From Chlamydia serpentis (lineage in GTDB: Bacteria > Chlamydiota > Chlamydiia > Chlamydiales > Chlamydiaceae), in assembly GCF_900239945.1 (NCBI RefSeq), contig NZ_LT993738.1:1116001-1180000 (forward strand): DNA of 64,000 nt. Direction: 5' to 3'. Positions 1 through 8,795 of this stretch are shown here, piece by piece. Position 1 is the stretch's first letter, and the number at the start of each line of letters is the position of its first letter. The translations under genes were made by a program, and so were the position numbers. Under the pieces are notes generated by a model that had not been told where the DNA came from, searched no databases, and saw nothing but the letters and a program-made list of their open reading frames with translations.

Positions 1-1961
1 AACTCAGAAATATGGCAAAGACCTTCTTTCCCTGGGAGGACTTCTACAAAGGCTCCGAAAGGAACTACTGATGTTACACGGCCTTTATAGATCTTGCCGA
101 TTTCCACTTCACCAACTAAGGATTCAATGATTTCTTTAGCTCTATTGATTGCTTTTGCTGATGTTGCTGAGATACTAACGACTCCTAAGTCGTTAATGTC
201 AATCTGTACACCAGTTTCTTCTATGATCTGACGGATTTGTTTCCCTCCAGGTCCAATGACGGAGGCAATTTTTGTTGGTTTAATTTGGATAGTTTCAATA
301 CGAGGTGCGTATTGAGATAAATCTGCTTTAGGAGCTCCAAGAACTTGGTTCATCACATTTAAAATATCTCGGCGACCCTGTTTTGCTTGAAAAAGAGCTT
401 TTTGCATGATGCTAGGAGTAATACCTTCAACTTTGATATCCATCTGAAAAGCTGTGATTCCTTCAGCGCTGCCTGCGACTTTAAAATCCATATCTCCTAA
501 ATGATCTTCAAGACCAGAAATATCTGATAAGATAATAGGTCCTTCATTATCCAGGATTAATCCCATTGCAATTCCTGCAATTGGAGTGGAAATGGGTACA
601 CCAGCATCCATAAGGGCTAGGCAACCGCCACAAACTGATGCCATCGATGAAGAACCATTGGATTCTGTAATATTAGATTCTATACGGATCGTATAGGGGA
701 ATGTAGTCGCATCAGGAAGAGCATGGCTTAGAGCTTTCTCTGCGAGTTTTCCGTGCCCAATTTCCCTCCTTCCTGGAGAACCGATTCTTCCTACTTCTCC
801 AACAGAAAATGGAGGAAAGAAATACTGTAAATAAAATTTTGAAAGACCCTCACCATTCAGATCTTCATACCGTTGCGCCATGGTTTCACTGCCTAGAGTG
901 CAGACTGCTAATGTTTGTGTCTCTCCACGAGTAAATAAACAGCTTCCATGGGTTCGAGGAAGGTAAGAAGTTTCCACGCTAATAGGACGAATTGTAGTTA
1001 AGGAGCGCCCGTCAGCACGGACTTCTCTTTCTCTTATGAGAGCGCGCATGGTGTTAGACTTTAATGTTTTGCAGGCGGCCTTGATATTGAAAGCAGAAAA
1101 GAGGTCATCATCATCGCGATACAATTTTTCTAAAACGTCTTCTTCAATCTTTTGAGAAGTCGCGGAATGTATTTTCTTATCTTTAATATTGAAAAGTTCA
1201 ATAAATTTATTTTCAACGCATTCCTTTGCAGCTGTTAAAACTTCTTGAGGAAGAGGGTATACGACATCAAAATTTTTAGATTTTCCAATTTCTTTTTGCC
1301 ATTTTTGTATCCCTTTACAAATAGTAACAATGTGTTTGTGACCAAATTCTATAGCATCCAGTACCTGTTCTTCGGTAAAGAAGTCACAATGACCTTCAAT
1401 CATTAAAATAGCATTTTCTGTTCCAGCAAGGACAAGATCTAATGTAGAAGTTGCAAGTTCAGTCTTCGTGGGATTGATGATCCACTCGTTGTCAACACAC
1501 CCAATACGCACCCCAGAAACAATATTGTTTTGTGGAATATCAGAGATTGCTAAAGCAGCAGAAGCTCCGCAGATTGCAAGAGGATCGGGTAAAACATCGC
1601 CATCGTATGACCACACATAAGATAAAATTTGAACATCTTGCATGAGTCGATAAGGAAAAGAAGGGCGTAAGGAACGATCAATTAAGCGAGAAACTAGAAT
1701 TTCTTTCTCAGAAGGTCTGCCCTCTCGTTTTATAAATCCGCCTAAAGTTTTTCCAGTGGAAGAAAATTTTTCTTGATAGTCAACTCGTAGAGGAAGGAAG
1801 TCTACTTTTTCATTCAGGTCTATAGCACATGCGCTTGTAAACACACAAGTCTCACCTGAACGGACGAGAACTGCTCCATTGGCTTGGCGAGCAATTTTCC
1901 CTGCTTCAAATACCAGAGTTTTACCTTCGGCCAGATTAATAGAAATAGTTTGAAAATTCAT
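1..1961 (-). CDS. pnp: Polyribonucleotide nucleotidyltransferase, C-terminus cut by window edge
   Basis: PNPase, the phosphorolytic 3'-5' exoribonuclease of RNA decay. I translated the minus strand from ATG at 1961; it begins MNFQTISINLAEGKTLVFEA and shows both RNase PH-like halves. Near the window edge a KH region is followed by an S1 domain (residues IGKIYKGRVTSVVPFGAFVE are readable around positions 30-100). About 653 codons are present against roughly 690-700 in the family, so only the last few tens of residues are missing to the left. It lies 40 bp downstream of rpsO on the same strand, the usual rpsO-pnp arrangement, in which pnp is typically cotranscribed with rpsO. The start is supported by an AGGAGACC-like ribosome site just upstream. 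Confidence 0.97.
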   Translation of the reverse strand, partial: MNFQTISINLAEGKTLVFEAGKIARQANGAVLVRSGETCVFTSACAIDLNEKVDFLPLRVDYQEKFSSTGKTLGGFIKREGRPSEKEILVSRLIDRSLRPSFPYRLMQDVQILSYVWSYDGDVLPDPLAICGASAALAISDIPQNNIVSGVRIGCVDNEWIINPTKTELATSTLDLVLAGTENAILMIEGHCDFFTEEQVLDAIEFGHKHIVTICKGIQKWQKEIGKSKNFDVVYPLPQEVLTAAKECVENKFIELFNIKDKKIHSATSQKIEEDVLEKLYRDDDDLFSAFNIKAACKTLKSNTMRALIREREVRADGRSLTTIRPISVETSYLPRTHGSCLFTRGETQTLAVCTLGSETMAQRYEDLNGEGLSKFYLQYFFPPFSVGEVGRIGSPGRREIGHGKLAEKALSHALPDATTFPYTIRIESNITESNGSSSMASVCGGCLALMDAGVPISTPIAGIAMGLILDNEGPIILSDISGLEDHLGDMDFKVAGSAEGITAFQMDIKVEGITPSIMQKALFQAKQGRRDILNVMNQVLGAPKADLSQYAPRIETIQIKPTKIASVIGPGGKQIRQIIEETGVQIDINDLGVVSISATSAKAINRAKEIIESLVGEVEIGKIYKGRVTSVVPFGAFVEVLPGKEGLCHISE

Positions 1962-2001
1962 GAAGGTCTCCTGTTGGATATTTGTAGAGGGAAGTGAAAA
2001 A

Positions 2002-2271
2002 TTACTTACGCAAATTTAATCTAGTAATTAAATTTTTGTATCTTTCGGTATCTGTAGAATTAAGATATTCCAAAAGCTTTCTCCTCTGACCAACAAGTTT
2101 CAATAGAGCTAGGCGAGAGTTTTGATCCTTAGGAGATCTTTTGAGATGTTCTTTCAATTCTGCGATATGTTCCGTAAGAATAGCAATTTGTACATCTGCT
2201 GACCCTGTATCCTTTTCATGAAGTTGAAACTTCTTTGTGATTTCTTCTTTAGTTCCTTTATCCAAAGACAT
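2002..2271 (-). CDS. rpsO: 30S ribosomal protein S15
   Basis: Small-subunit protein S15, which binds the central domain of 16S rRNA early in 30S assembly. The chosen ATG at 2271 gives [20 protein letters not shown] and exactly 89 residues, the canonical S15 length; a longer in-frame reading to 2307 would add 12 residues not typical of the family. The conserved motifs [14 protein letters not shown] and the basic C-terminal region with [10 protein letters not shown] are all present. It sits directly upstream of pnp on the minus strand. The 189-bp gap to tadA on the other side separates divergent transcripts and is AT-rich, as expected for promoters. Confidence 0.98.
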   Translation of the reverse strand: MSLDKGTKEEITKKFQLHEKDTGSADVQIAILTEHIAELKEHLKRSPKDQNSRLALLKLVGQRRKLLEYLNSTDTERYKNLITRLNLRK

Positions 2272-2496
2272 CGGATGTCTCCTTAAAATAATTACCGCAA
2301 AAGCCAATTATACTTGAGGACGTGGTTAATGTACACCTTTTGGTAGAGTAAGATTTTTTTTCTGCTAACAAAGGAAAAATATCGATGCCATTTAACGGTC
2401 TCAGATTGCTTCTTAAAGGAGTTTTATCGATATTATATGTTTATATTTTTAGAATTTTAATCAAATAAACAATATTATTTATAATTAGCTAATGAG

Positions 2497-2976
2497 ATGT
2501 GTATGGATGTAGAAAAAGACACTTTTTTTATGCAACAAGCCTTGAAAGAAGCTCGTAAGGCATATAATGAAGATGAAGTGCCTGTAGGCTGTATTATTGT
2601 GAAAGATGATAAAATTATTGCTCGTGGGCATAATTCTGTCGAGCAGCTTAAAGATCCTACTGCTCATGCTGAAATTTTATGTATAGGGTCTGCTTCTGCA
2701 GCTTTAGATAACTGGCGTTTAACGGATACAGTGCTCTACTGTACTTTAGAACCTTGTTTAATGTGCGCAGGAGCCATGCAATTAGCTAGAATTTCCAGGC
2801 TGGTTTGGGGCGCTCCAGACTTGCGTTTAGGAGCAGGAGGAAGTTGGATAGATATTTTTACCAAGAAACACCCTTTCCATGCTCTAACTTGTACTGGATA
2901 TATATGCGTGGATGAATCTGAGAATCTAATGAAACAATTTTTTACAGAAAAGCGTAAAGAAAAAAGTGGAAAATAA
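2497..2976 (+). CDS. tadA: tRNA-specific adenosine deaminase TadA
   Basis: Zinc-dependent deaminase converting wobble A34 to inosine in tRNA-Arg(ACG); ortholog of the gene called yfhC/CT844. The 159-residue protein shows the zinc/catalytic signature HAE (in TAHAEI) and PCLMC (in EPCLMCAGAMQ), the hallmark of cytidine/deoxycytidylate-type deaminases, with the TadA-specific GAGGS stretch downstream. Two ATGs (2497 and 2503) are close together and neither has a strong ribosome site; the upstream one is used here. Its end overlaps the next small gene by 11 bp, suggesting coupled translation. Confidence 0.95.
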   Translation: MCMDVEKDTFFMQQALKEARKAYNEDEVPVGCIIVKDDKIIARGHNSVEQLKDPTAHAEILCIGSASAALDNWRLTDTVLYCTLEPCLMCAGAMQLARISRLVWGAPDLRLGAGGSWIDIFTKKHPFHALTCTGYICVDESENLMKQFFTEKRKEKSGK

Positions 2977-3196
2977 AATTATTATATTAGTAAATCAGCT
3001 CTATGAAAATCAAAAATCTCGGCTACAGCAAGTGGGAGAAAAGATAGTTCCTAATTTAACTTCCGAAGATTTACTACAGCCTATGGATTTTCCTGAATTA
3101 GAAGAAAATCCTTATTTTCGCTTTGAAGAGGGTGTTTTATCAGGAATGGGTGAGGTACGTGCTGCGATTTTAGCTATGCTTTCGCAACAAGACTAA
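2966..3196 (+). CDS. Conserved chlamydial protein, CT845 type
   Basis: A 76-residue acidic hypothetical protein read from a GTG at 2966 that overlaps the end of tadA by 11 bp, so it is probably translated by coupling. It has no membrane segment or signal peptide. The middle contains an acidic stretch (MDFPELEENPYFRFEEGVLSG) and the end is helical (GEVRAAILAMLSQ). Position and size match the C. trachomatis gene CT845, whose function is not known to me. The last four bases overlap the convergent gene at 3193. I do not assign a function. Confidence 0.75.
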   Translation: MENKIIILVNQLYENQKSRLQQVGEKIVPNLTSEDLLQPMDFPELEENPYFRFEEGVLSGMGEVRAAILAMLSQQD

Positions 3197-3900
3197 AACC
3201 TTAAAGAAGTGATATAAGGGTTAGGAATTTTTTCTTTTTTACAAAAAAGCATACCTAACAAGATAGAGAGCATTGATGCAATCAGCAAAAGGAATGCTCC
3301 TGAAAAGATAAGGATGCAATAATAGAAGCCCAGAATAAATACAAAGCCCCACTTTCTTGACACTGATAGAGGAGTGGGGCCTATTGTAAAGCGTTTTTCT
3401 GGATCTAAGAAGATCTGGACAATCAAAATACCACAGATAAGGCTTTCCGGTCCAAAGAAGGATTGGGAACTATGAATAAGAACCATGAAACTCCAGAGAA
3501 TAGCCCCTATAATTAGTATTTGACTCGAGATTAAAATGAGAACACTAAGAGCTCCTAACTTGCGGATGACGTGGTGAATCCCTTTATAGAAGGCAAGAAA
3601 ATCTATGATGTTGCGTAAAAGAAGTCTTTGAGTAATTTCAAAACTTTGGTTTTTATCTAGGGATAGCGAATCTGCAGTGATTAAAGGATAGGTAAAGAAC
3701 TGCCAGAAATAATGTTTTTGTATTCCTTTAATAGAAAGAGCTAGGATTTCAAGAAGATTAGGTCCTCCAAAAATTTTGTTGATAATATAAGAGAGGAATG
3801 GAGCAATACAAGAGGTAAGTAATACAATTGAGGGGAGTTTTTTTAAAATTTTGGATAGCGCAGGGAACTTACTATGCTTATCGGGGAAGATCACCCTCAT
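3193..3900 (-). CDS. Polytopic membrane protein, rhomboid-like without catalytic residues (CT846 type)
   Basis: A 235-residue membrane protein with about six hydrophobic segments. The FWQFFTYPLI stretch near residue 67 resembles the WQxxTY motif at the start of the rhomboid L1 loop, and a later segment SFFGPESLICGILIVQIF occupies the place where rhomboids carry GxSG. The serine-glycine pair is not conserved and the last helix (LIASMLSILLGMLF) lacks the catalytic His normally found in an AHxxG motif. I infer a rhomboid-superfamily pseudoprotease (derlin/iRhom-like) or a membrane protein that only resembles it. It is the positional ortholog of CT846. Start ATG at 3900; it stands apart from the DUF720 genes upstream. 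Confidence 0.8.
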   Translation of the reverse strand: MRVIFPDKHSKFPALSKILKKLPSIVLLTSCIAPFLSYIINKIFGGPNLLEILALSIKGIQKHYFWQFFTYPLITADSLSLDKNQSFEITQRLLLRNIIDFLAFYKGIHHVIRKLGALSVLILISSQILIIGAILWSFMVLIHSSQSFFGPESLICGILIVQIFLDPEKRFTIGPTPLSVSRKWGFVFILGFYYCILIFSGAFLLLIASMLSILLGMLFCKKEKIPNPYITSLRF

Positions 3901-3979
3901 GGAGTCTTTACCTGAAGTCTGACGGTCATGCCTCTATAGTAGAGAATGGATTGTTTTATTAGAAGATTATTGTCGTAGT

Positions 3980-4501
3980 TTAATTCGAGGGAGAGGTTGT
4001 TAAATTGGCTTTGATTGTCAGTTCTGTTAGGGTAGATAGCATAGAGCTAGTAGCTTGTAAAATTTGCATCGACTCTGTGGATGTTGAGTTTACGGATTTC
4101 TGATTCGCTTGCGCTCTTTGTTGAGCTGAAGAAAGTTCTTGTTGTATCAACTGACGGTTTGCTGAAATCTGCTGATTTGAACTTTGGTAGGCTTGAATTT
4201 CGTTTTGGTTAGTATATTCGTCATCAGTTCCATCTTTTTTCTTGAGATCAGGCACTTTAAGTAAGGGCAGGTTGATGAGTTCTTTAACTCTTTGCTGCTG
4301 AACTATAGTATTGTCTTGTAGTACAGCCATGATGGAATGACTGTATTCCGTTGTCGATGAAGAAAGTTGTAGCATTACAGAGATGCAAAAGTAGAAAGCT
4401 GACTGTTTGTTAATTTGAATAGAATCAGATACGACTTTTGTAGAATCGGGAACTACTCTATCACTTTTATTTGTTACACTGCTAGATATAGGGCTTGTCA
4501 T
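3980..4501 (-). CDS. DUF720 protein, likely type III effector (CT847 type)
   Basis: A 173-residue protein of the chlamydia-specific DUF720 family. In C. trachomatis the ortholog CT847 is a type III secreted effector reported to bind the host protein GCIP; that activity is family knowledge and not visible here. The sequence is rich in Gln, Ser and Thr and predicted helical, with a hydrophobic helix near residues 35-60 and a repeated pattern of Gln-rich heptads (ANRQLIQQELSSAQQRAQAN). The ATG at 4501 is chosen over one at 4534 because GAGAAAC precedes it and the longer reading runs into the upstream gene. First of three adjacent paralogs. Confidence 0.87.
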   Translation of the reverse strand: MTSPISSSVTNKSDRVVPDSTKVVSDSIQINKQSAFYFCISVMLQLSSSTTEYSHSIMAVLQDNTIVQQQRVKELINLPLLKVPDLKKKDGTDDEYTNQNEIQAYQSSNQQISANRQLIQQELSSAQQRAQANQKSVNSTSTESMQILQATSSMLSTLTELTIKANLTTSPSN

Positions 4502-4520
4502 GATAGTTTCTCTTATAAAA

Positions 4521-5042
4521 TTAGATGTTCGCAATTAAACTTACAATTTGAGAGAAGGTTTGGATAAGAGCTTGTCCCACCTGTAGTGATTGTTGGATGA
4601 TGTTATTGTTAGTGTTTAAATTACTGGAAATCACTTGTGCTGCGTTCCCTAAACTGGAAATTTGGTTTTGAATTGCTTGTCTTGAAGCACCTATTGCTTG
4701 GTTATCCGATTGGATATTTTGTAAATAGCTAGAGGAGTTATCATTTAATTTGTTTTTAGGAATGCTAACATATTGATATAAAGCCTCTTGGTTATTTAAA
4801 TAAGTTTGTGCTGAGGAATTCGCTTGGAGTTCTTGGGCAATAATAGATAGATTATCTTGAGCCACCAATACAGATTGATAAACATAGTAGACCGTAACAA
4901 TCAATGGATTAGTGTCTTTTGAGAATTTCGTAATAATATCATCAGCAGTTGCTGTGTTAGGCCCTCCTGTAATTGGTGTTCCAGGCACGTTTATAGATGC
5001 TTGGAGAGGCTTTTTTATGGAAAGGGGGTCTATGATCCACAT
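4521..5042 (-). CDS. DUF720 protein (CT848 type)
   Basis: Second DUF720 paralog, again 173 residues when read from ATG at 5042, preceded by AGGTTGAAC. The order of elements matches its neighbour: a Pro/Thr-rich N-terminus, a central hydrophobic helix (PLIVTVYYVYQSVLVAQDNL), then Gln/Asn-rich helical stretches (NQAIGASRQAIQNQISSLG) and a hydrophobic C-terminus. The gap to the downstream paralog's start is about 20 bp, so the genes are likely cotranscribed. Role unknown; secretion by type III is inferred from family membership only. Confidence 0.87.
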   Translation of the reverse strand: MWIIDPLSIKKPLQASINVPGTPITGGPNTATADDIITKFSKDTNPLIVTVYYVYQSVLVAQDNLSIIAQELQANSSAQTYLNNQEALYQYVSIPKNKLNDNSSSYLQNIQSDNQAIGASRQAIQNQISSLGNAAQVISSNLNTNNNIIQQSLQVGQALIQTFSQIVSLIANI

Positions 5043-5090
5043 GTTCAACCTAAATAGTTTTTAGTTTTAAAATTTTTTAATAATGTTTAA

Positions 5091-5576
5091 TTACCCTAGG
5101 GGTTTATTCAATTGGTTTACGGTACTTCCTATAGAGTTTGTGGTTTTGATGAATGAAGAATCTTGTGAGGCTAGTTGTTGGATGATGTTAATATTTGTTG
5201 AGGCGTGTGAGAGAATAATTTGACCATTTTGTCGTGTTGTTACCAGCTCATCTTGTATGTTAGATCTTTGAGCTGAGTAGTTTTGATTCTGGTTTTGTAC
5301 CCGAGTAATTTCATCTTCTTTTGCTCCAGCACTTACTATGGCATATTTGATTTGATTAGTTGCTTGGTTTAATTGTTGTTGAATATTAGTATTGTCATTT
5401 AATTGTTGTGATTGAGTCAGAACTGTTTGTTGTCGAATTTCAATTGCTTGTAAAAGAAGCTCATAAATGTTAAAAAGCACAACACCTATTTTAGGTGTAT
5501 TTAGTGGTTCTAGAGGAGGACGAGAACTATTTATAGCGTTCGTTGGGGGATTATTCCCTATACTAGTTATAGACAT
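5091..5576 (-). CDS. DUF720 protein (CT849 type)
   Basis: Third DUF720 paralog, 161 residues from ATG at 5576 (MSITSIGNNPPTNAINSS). It shows the same plan: a low-complexity N-terminus, a hydrophobic helix (PKIGVVLFNIYELLLQAIEI), Gln-rich helical stretches (QSQQLNDNTNIQQQLNQATN) and a helix near residues 105-140 with SNIQDELVTTRQNGQIIL. No good ribosome site is visible. The 186-bp AT-rich region upstream, shared with the divergent gene at 5763, probably holds the promoter for all three DUF720 genes. Confidence 0.86.
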   Translation of the reverse strand: MSITSIGNNPPTNAINSSRPPLEPLNTPKIGVVLFNIYELLLQAIEIRQQTVLTQSQQLNDNTNIQQQLNQATNQIKYAIVSAGAKEDEITRVQNQNQNYSAQRSNIQDELVTTRQNGQIILSHASTNINIIQQLASQDSSFIKTTNSIGSTVNQLNKPLG

Positions 5577-5762
5577 AATAAAAAAATTAATTTTTGTTTA
5601 TTTTTATTCTAACAGGAAAAAAATCGTTTATTAAAATAAATTTTTCATTGTTTTTCTTTATTAATTGTCTTTGAGCGTTTTGTTTTTTTTGATAACTAAT
5701 AAAAAGTTAAGGTAACTCAGGGAATGTTAGGATTCCCAGGTAGGGGTAAGAAAAATTGAATA

Positions 5763-6020
5763 TTGATTCTAAAGGTGGCTTTGGCAAATTCCCTACTTTT
5801 GTTGTATAAATCTTTAGCTGGAGAGGAGAAAAAGGTGTCTAGGAATGAGTGGAATGACTGTCCAGAAGTTTTCAAAGATGATATAAGTGCTTATGTATTA
5901 GTGACATGTGGTCAAGTGTCTTCTGATGGTAAAATTCAAGTGGAAATGACCTATGAAGGAGATCCTGCTGTCATTAGCTATCTATTAACAAAAGCACGAG
6001 ATTCGTTGGACGAGTCTTAA
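5763..6020 (+). CDS. Small conserved chlamydial protein (CT849.1 type)
   Basis: An 85-residue protein with no membrane segment except a mildly hydrophobic start (VALANSLLLLYKSL). The frame opens at TTG 5763 with an in-frame GTG at 5775; a GGGGTAAG sequence around 5743-5750 favours the TTG, but the start is uncertain. The sequence contains CPEVFKDDISAYVLVTCGQV and ends TKARDSLDES. It lies 16 bp before the CT850-type gene on the same strand, suggesting a small operon. No function recognised. Confidence 0.7.
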   Translation: MILKVALANSLLLLYKSLAGEEKKVSRNEWNDCPEVFKDDISAYVLVTCGQVSSDGKIQVEMTYEGDPAVISYLLTKARDSLDES

Positions 6021-6036
6021 ATTATTCTTTTACTGG

Positions 6037-7341
6037 GTGTTGAAACCAATGCATGTGCTTGCCAAGGGTCTTTATCGATGGGTGAATCGCCCTATTAAAC
6101 TGGATAGTTTGATAAAGAATATACGATCATTTTCTCTTGAATGGGTTTTTATAAGTGCTGTGTTATTAGTTTGTGGATGTGTAGGTTGCGCATCTCTTGC
6201 AAGACCTTCCTTAACTCCCTTTCTGTTATTATTTTCTTGTTTGGGGTCCCCTTTAATTTTATGTTTTCGTGGAAAGGGTTATGCTGTTTTTATTGGGATT
6301 TTTCTAATTTTTTATGTTGGTAAATATGTTGCGAGAGAACCTTTATTTATAGGCTTTTGGTTGTCTGGTTTAGGTATATCGTTCTTACTTTCTTATGGAC
6401 TTGTTCTTCAAGGGGTATTGCTGCGGCGAAAAGAACAATTGGAAACGGAACAGGAGCAAGAAAGGCTTTCTAAAGACTTAGATACGCAACGTAGTGCTTA
6501 TCAGGATTTAATGGAGAAACGGGGTCAAGAAAAAGAATTTTTCGATAACCGGAGTCAAGATTTAGAAAGGAAGCTTTCTGAGTATCAAGAACTTTTAAAG
6601 CAGACACACCAGAAGACAGAATATTTAGCTATCGATTTAAAAGTTTTAGTTGATCAAAAGAATAGTTGGTTAGAAGATTATGCGGAGCTTCATAACAAGT
6701 ATATTGATTTAATTTCTAAAAATGAAAACGTAGTGTTTCCTTGGATGGGGGGAGCCGCAGCATATGAAAGTCAGGATTTGGTAACTCCTAATGCTTCTGT
6801 ATGGGCATCTACTTTACAAGATAAGGAGGAGAGCCTAGAGCGTTTACGTCAGGAGATTTTAATAGAGAAGAAGCGTTGCTCTCATTATGAAAGTCATTGT
6901 CAGCAGTTACGCTTATCTTTAGAAGGTTTTTCCGATCTTGAAAAAAGTTATAAAGAGCTTGAGATACTTGTAAAACAAAAAGAAGCAGAAATAAATCGGC
7001 TACATCAATTGGTCAACGAATTTGAAACCAAATTAGCTGATCAGGCTTCAGGTAACTCTCTTCTTGAGACTTCCTCTAAGGAAGAAAAACATTATAAAGA
7101 CTTATATTGTCAGCTCCAGGAACAATTTATAGAAAAGAGTGAGACGCTTTCTTTGGTAAGAAAAAAATTGTTTACTTTTCAGGAGAAATACTTGACCTTG
7201 AGGAAAAAAGAGGAACTTGAAAAACAAGATATTTCTTTTGATGATATCTCTATGATACAAAGTTTATTAGAGCGTATCGAATTTTTGGAAGAAGAGGTTA
7301 GTCATTTAGAAGAGTTAGTATCTCATAGCCTGTCTCTGTAA
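6037..7341 (+). CDS. Inclusion membrane protein with long coiled coil (CT850 type)
   Basis: A 434-residue protein with a block of four hydrophobic helices at roughly residues 35-140 followed by nearly 290 residues of charged coiled coil (many E/K/Q heptads, e.g. ELLKQTHQKTEYLAIDLKVL). The arrangement matches CT850, an Inc whose C. trachomatis version is reported to sit at centrosome-proximal patches of the inclusion and bind a dynein light chain; this is family knowledge. Start is ambiguous: GTG 6037, TTG 6040 and ATG 6049 lie in frame without a strong ribosome site. The last 44 bp overlap the convergent map gene. Confidence 0.85.
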   Translation: MLKPMHVLAKGLYRWVNRPIKLDSLIKNIRSFSLEWVFISAVLLVCGCVGCASLARPSLTPFLLLFSCLGSPLILCFRGKGYAVFIGIFLIFYVGKYVAREPLFIGFWLSGLGISFLLSYGLVLQGVLLRRKEQLETEQEQERLSKDLDTQRSAYQDLMEKRGQEKEFFDNRSQDLERKLSEYQELLKQTHQKTEYLAIDLKVLVDQKNSWLEDYAELHNKYIDLISKNENVVFPWMGGAAAYESQDLVTPNASVWASTLQDKEESLERLRQEILIEKKRCSHYESHCQQLRLSLEGFSDLEKSYKELEILVKQKEAEINRLHQLVNEFETKLADQASGNSLLETSSKEEKHYKDLYCQLQEQFIEKSETLSLVRKKLFTFQEKYLTLRKKEELEKQDISFDDISMIQSLLERIEFLEEEVSHLEELVSHSLSL

Positions 7342-8173
7342 TTGCTATGGTATGTTCCCACTGTGCGCTTGGCTTATTATCACAAGTACGTGTTTCCCAC
7401 TGATTTTTCGGATCTATAACGCCTTCTTTTCTACCCACATTGATCATAGGCTCTATGGTAAAAATCATTCCTGGAGCTAGAGGAATCATAGATTGGTTTT
7501 TGTAATGTGGTACATAGGGATTTTCATGAAACTCAATTCCAACGCCATGCCCTACAAACTGGTCTACGATAGAAAATCCATAGAGGCGAGCCCGTGCCTC
7601 TATAGCTTCGCCAATTTCACATAGGGGGATACCAGGTTTTAGGATAGCTATAGAATCGTTCAAACATTCTAGGGCTGCTTGACATATTTGCTTTTTGATT
7701 TCCGGCACATCTCCGATCATAACCATACGACTACAATCCCCATAATATCCATCAACAATACAGGAAACATCGATATTCATGATATCACCGTCTTTTAATG
7801 GAATATCATTAGGAATTCCGTGGCAAATGACTTCATTTAACGAGGTACAGATAGTCTTTGGAAAAGGTGGTGAACCATAATGAAATGGTGCAGCTACAGC
7901 ATCATATTTTTTGTGCAGATCTTGTGAGAATTCATCTAATTCGTTTGTAGTTACGCCTTTTTGCGATGCTTTACATAGTTCATCTAGAATTCTAGCCGTT
8001 ACTTGACAGGCATTATAGATTTTTTCTTTTTGCTCAGGGGTCTTGAGAATGATTCTGTATTCAGAAGCATAATGTTGTTTTAATGCTTCCCAGGACATCT
8101 TGGGCGGTTGAGGATAATGACACTGCTTCCATTTGCGTTGGCTCCCACACCAACAAGGCTCGTTTCTTTTCAT
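7298..8173 (-). CDS. map: Methionine aminopeptidase with N-terminal SEC-C zinc motif
   Basis: Type I methionine aminopeptidase, removing initiator Met from nascent proteins. 291 residues: the first 20 residues form a SEC-C motif (PCWCGSQRKWKQCH), a zinc-binding element that in SecA contacts SecB and ribosomes and in some Map proteins is thought to aid ribosome docking. The catalytic pita-bread fold follows with the metal ligands in DVSCIVDGYYGDCSRM, GHGVGIEFHE and FTIEPMI. The start ATG at 8173 is needed for the zinc motif. Its 3' end overlaps the coiled-coil Inc gene tail to tail by 44 bp. Two MarC genes lie upstream on the same strand. Confidence 0.96.
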   Translation of the reverse strand: MKRNEPCWCGSQRKWKQCHYPQPPKMSWEALKQHYASEYRIILKTPEQKEKIYNACQVTARILDELCKASQKGVTTNELDEFSQDLHKKYDAVAAPFHYGSPPFPKTICTSLNEVICHGIPNDIPLKDGDIMNIDVSCIVDGYYGDCSRMVMIGDVPEIKKQICQAALECLNDSIAILKPGIPLCEIGEAIEARARLYGFSIVDQFVGHGVGIEFHENPYVPHYKNQSMIPLAPGMIFTIEPMINVGRKEGVIDPKNQWETRTCDNKPSAQWEHTIAITETGYEILTLLND

Positions 8174-8178
8174 AAGGA

Positions 8179-8787
8179 TTACCCAATATAAAAACCTATA
8201 TTAAATGCGATTGAAATGCCTTTAAGCATAAGGTTTACCGACATGAGTAGTAAAGCAATGCCGAACAATCTTTCTAGAGCGAGGAGTCCGAAATTTCCAA
8301 AAATACGATTAAAAAAACTAGAGGATAGCAATGTAAATAGAGAAAATATCCAGGCAATGATCATAGCAGTAAAGATAACTTCTTTAGAATACACTGCTTC
8401 TTCAATGTAGCTAAGAAGTGCTGTGATAATGGCGGGACCTGTAATAATGGGAAAAGCTAAAGGAAAGAAAATAGGCTCTGTTTTTAAGGTATCATCGTTA
8501 TTCTTTAGGGGCATGGGTGCTAGCATCATTTTCAGAGAGACAGTAAAAAGTAGAAAGCCGCCTATGATTTGAAAGGAATAGAGAGAAATATCTAAAAATT
8601 GGAAAAATTTTCTTCCAAAAGTAACAAAAAGAAGTAAGGCACAAAGAGCGAATAAACACTCTCTTAAAATTATTCTCTGTTGTTTTTTTCTAGAAAAATT
8701 TTTTAATAGAGCGACAAATACAGGAATTGAACCTGGAGAATCGAATAAAACATAGAATAATAGGCTAAGGTTAATTAAGGTGAACAT
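8179..8787 (-). CDS. MarC-family membrane protein (YhgN type)
   Basis: 202-residue integral membrane protein of the MarC/UPF0056 family with six hydrophobic segments. Family hallmarks visible are the N-terminal LLFYVLFDSPGSIPVFVALL, the central FQIIGGFLLFTVSLKMML and FPLAFPIITGPAIITALLSY. The biochemical role of MarC proteins is unsettled; earlier links to multiple antibiotic resistance were not upheld. It stands 5 bp upstream of map and 8 bp downstream of a second MarC gene, so the three probably form one transcript. Positional ortholog of CT852. Confidence 0.9.
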   Translation of the reverse strand: MFTLINLSLLFYVLFDSPGSIPVFVALLKNFSRKKQQRIILRECLFALCALLLFVTFGRKFFQFLDISLYSFQIIGGFLLFTVSLKMMLAPMPLKNNDDTLKTEPIFFPLAFPIITGPAIITALLSYIEEAVYSKEVIFTAMIIAWIFSLFTLLSSSFFNRIFGNFGLLALERLFGIALLLMSVNLMLKGISIAFNIGFYIG

Positions 8788-8795
8788 ATCTTATT

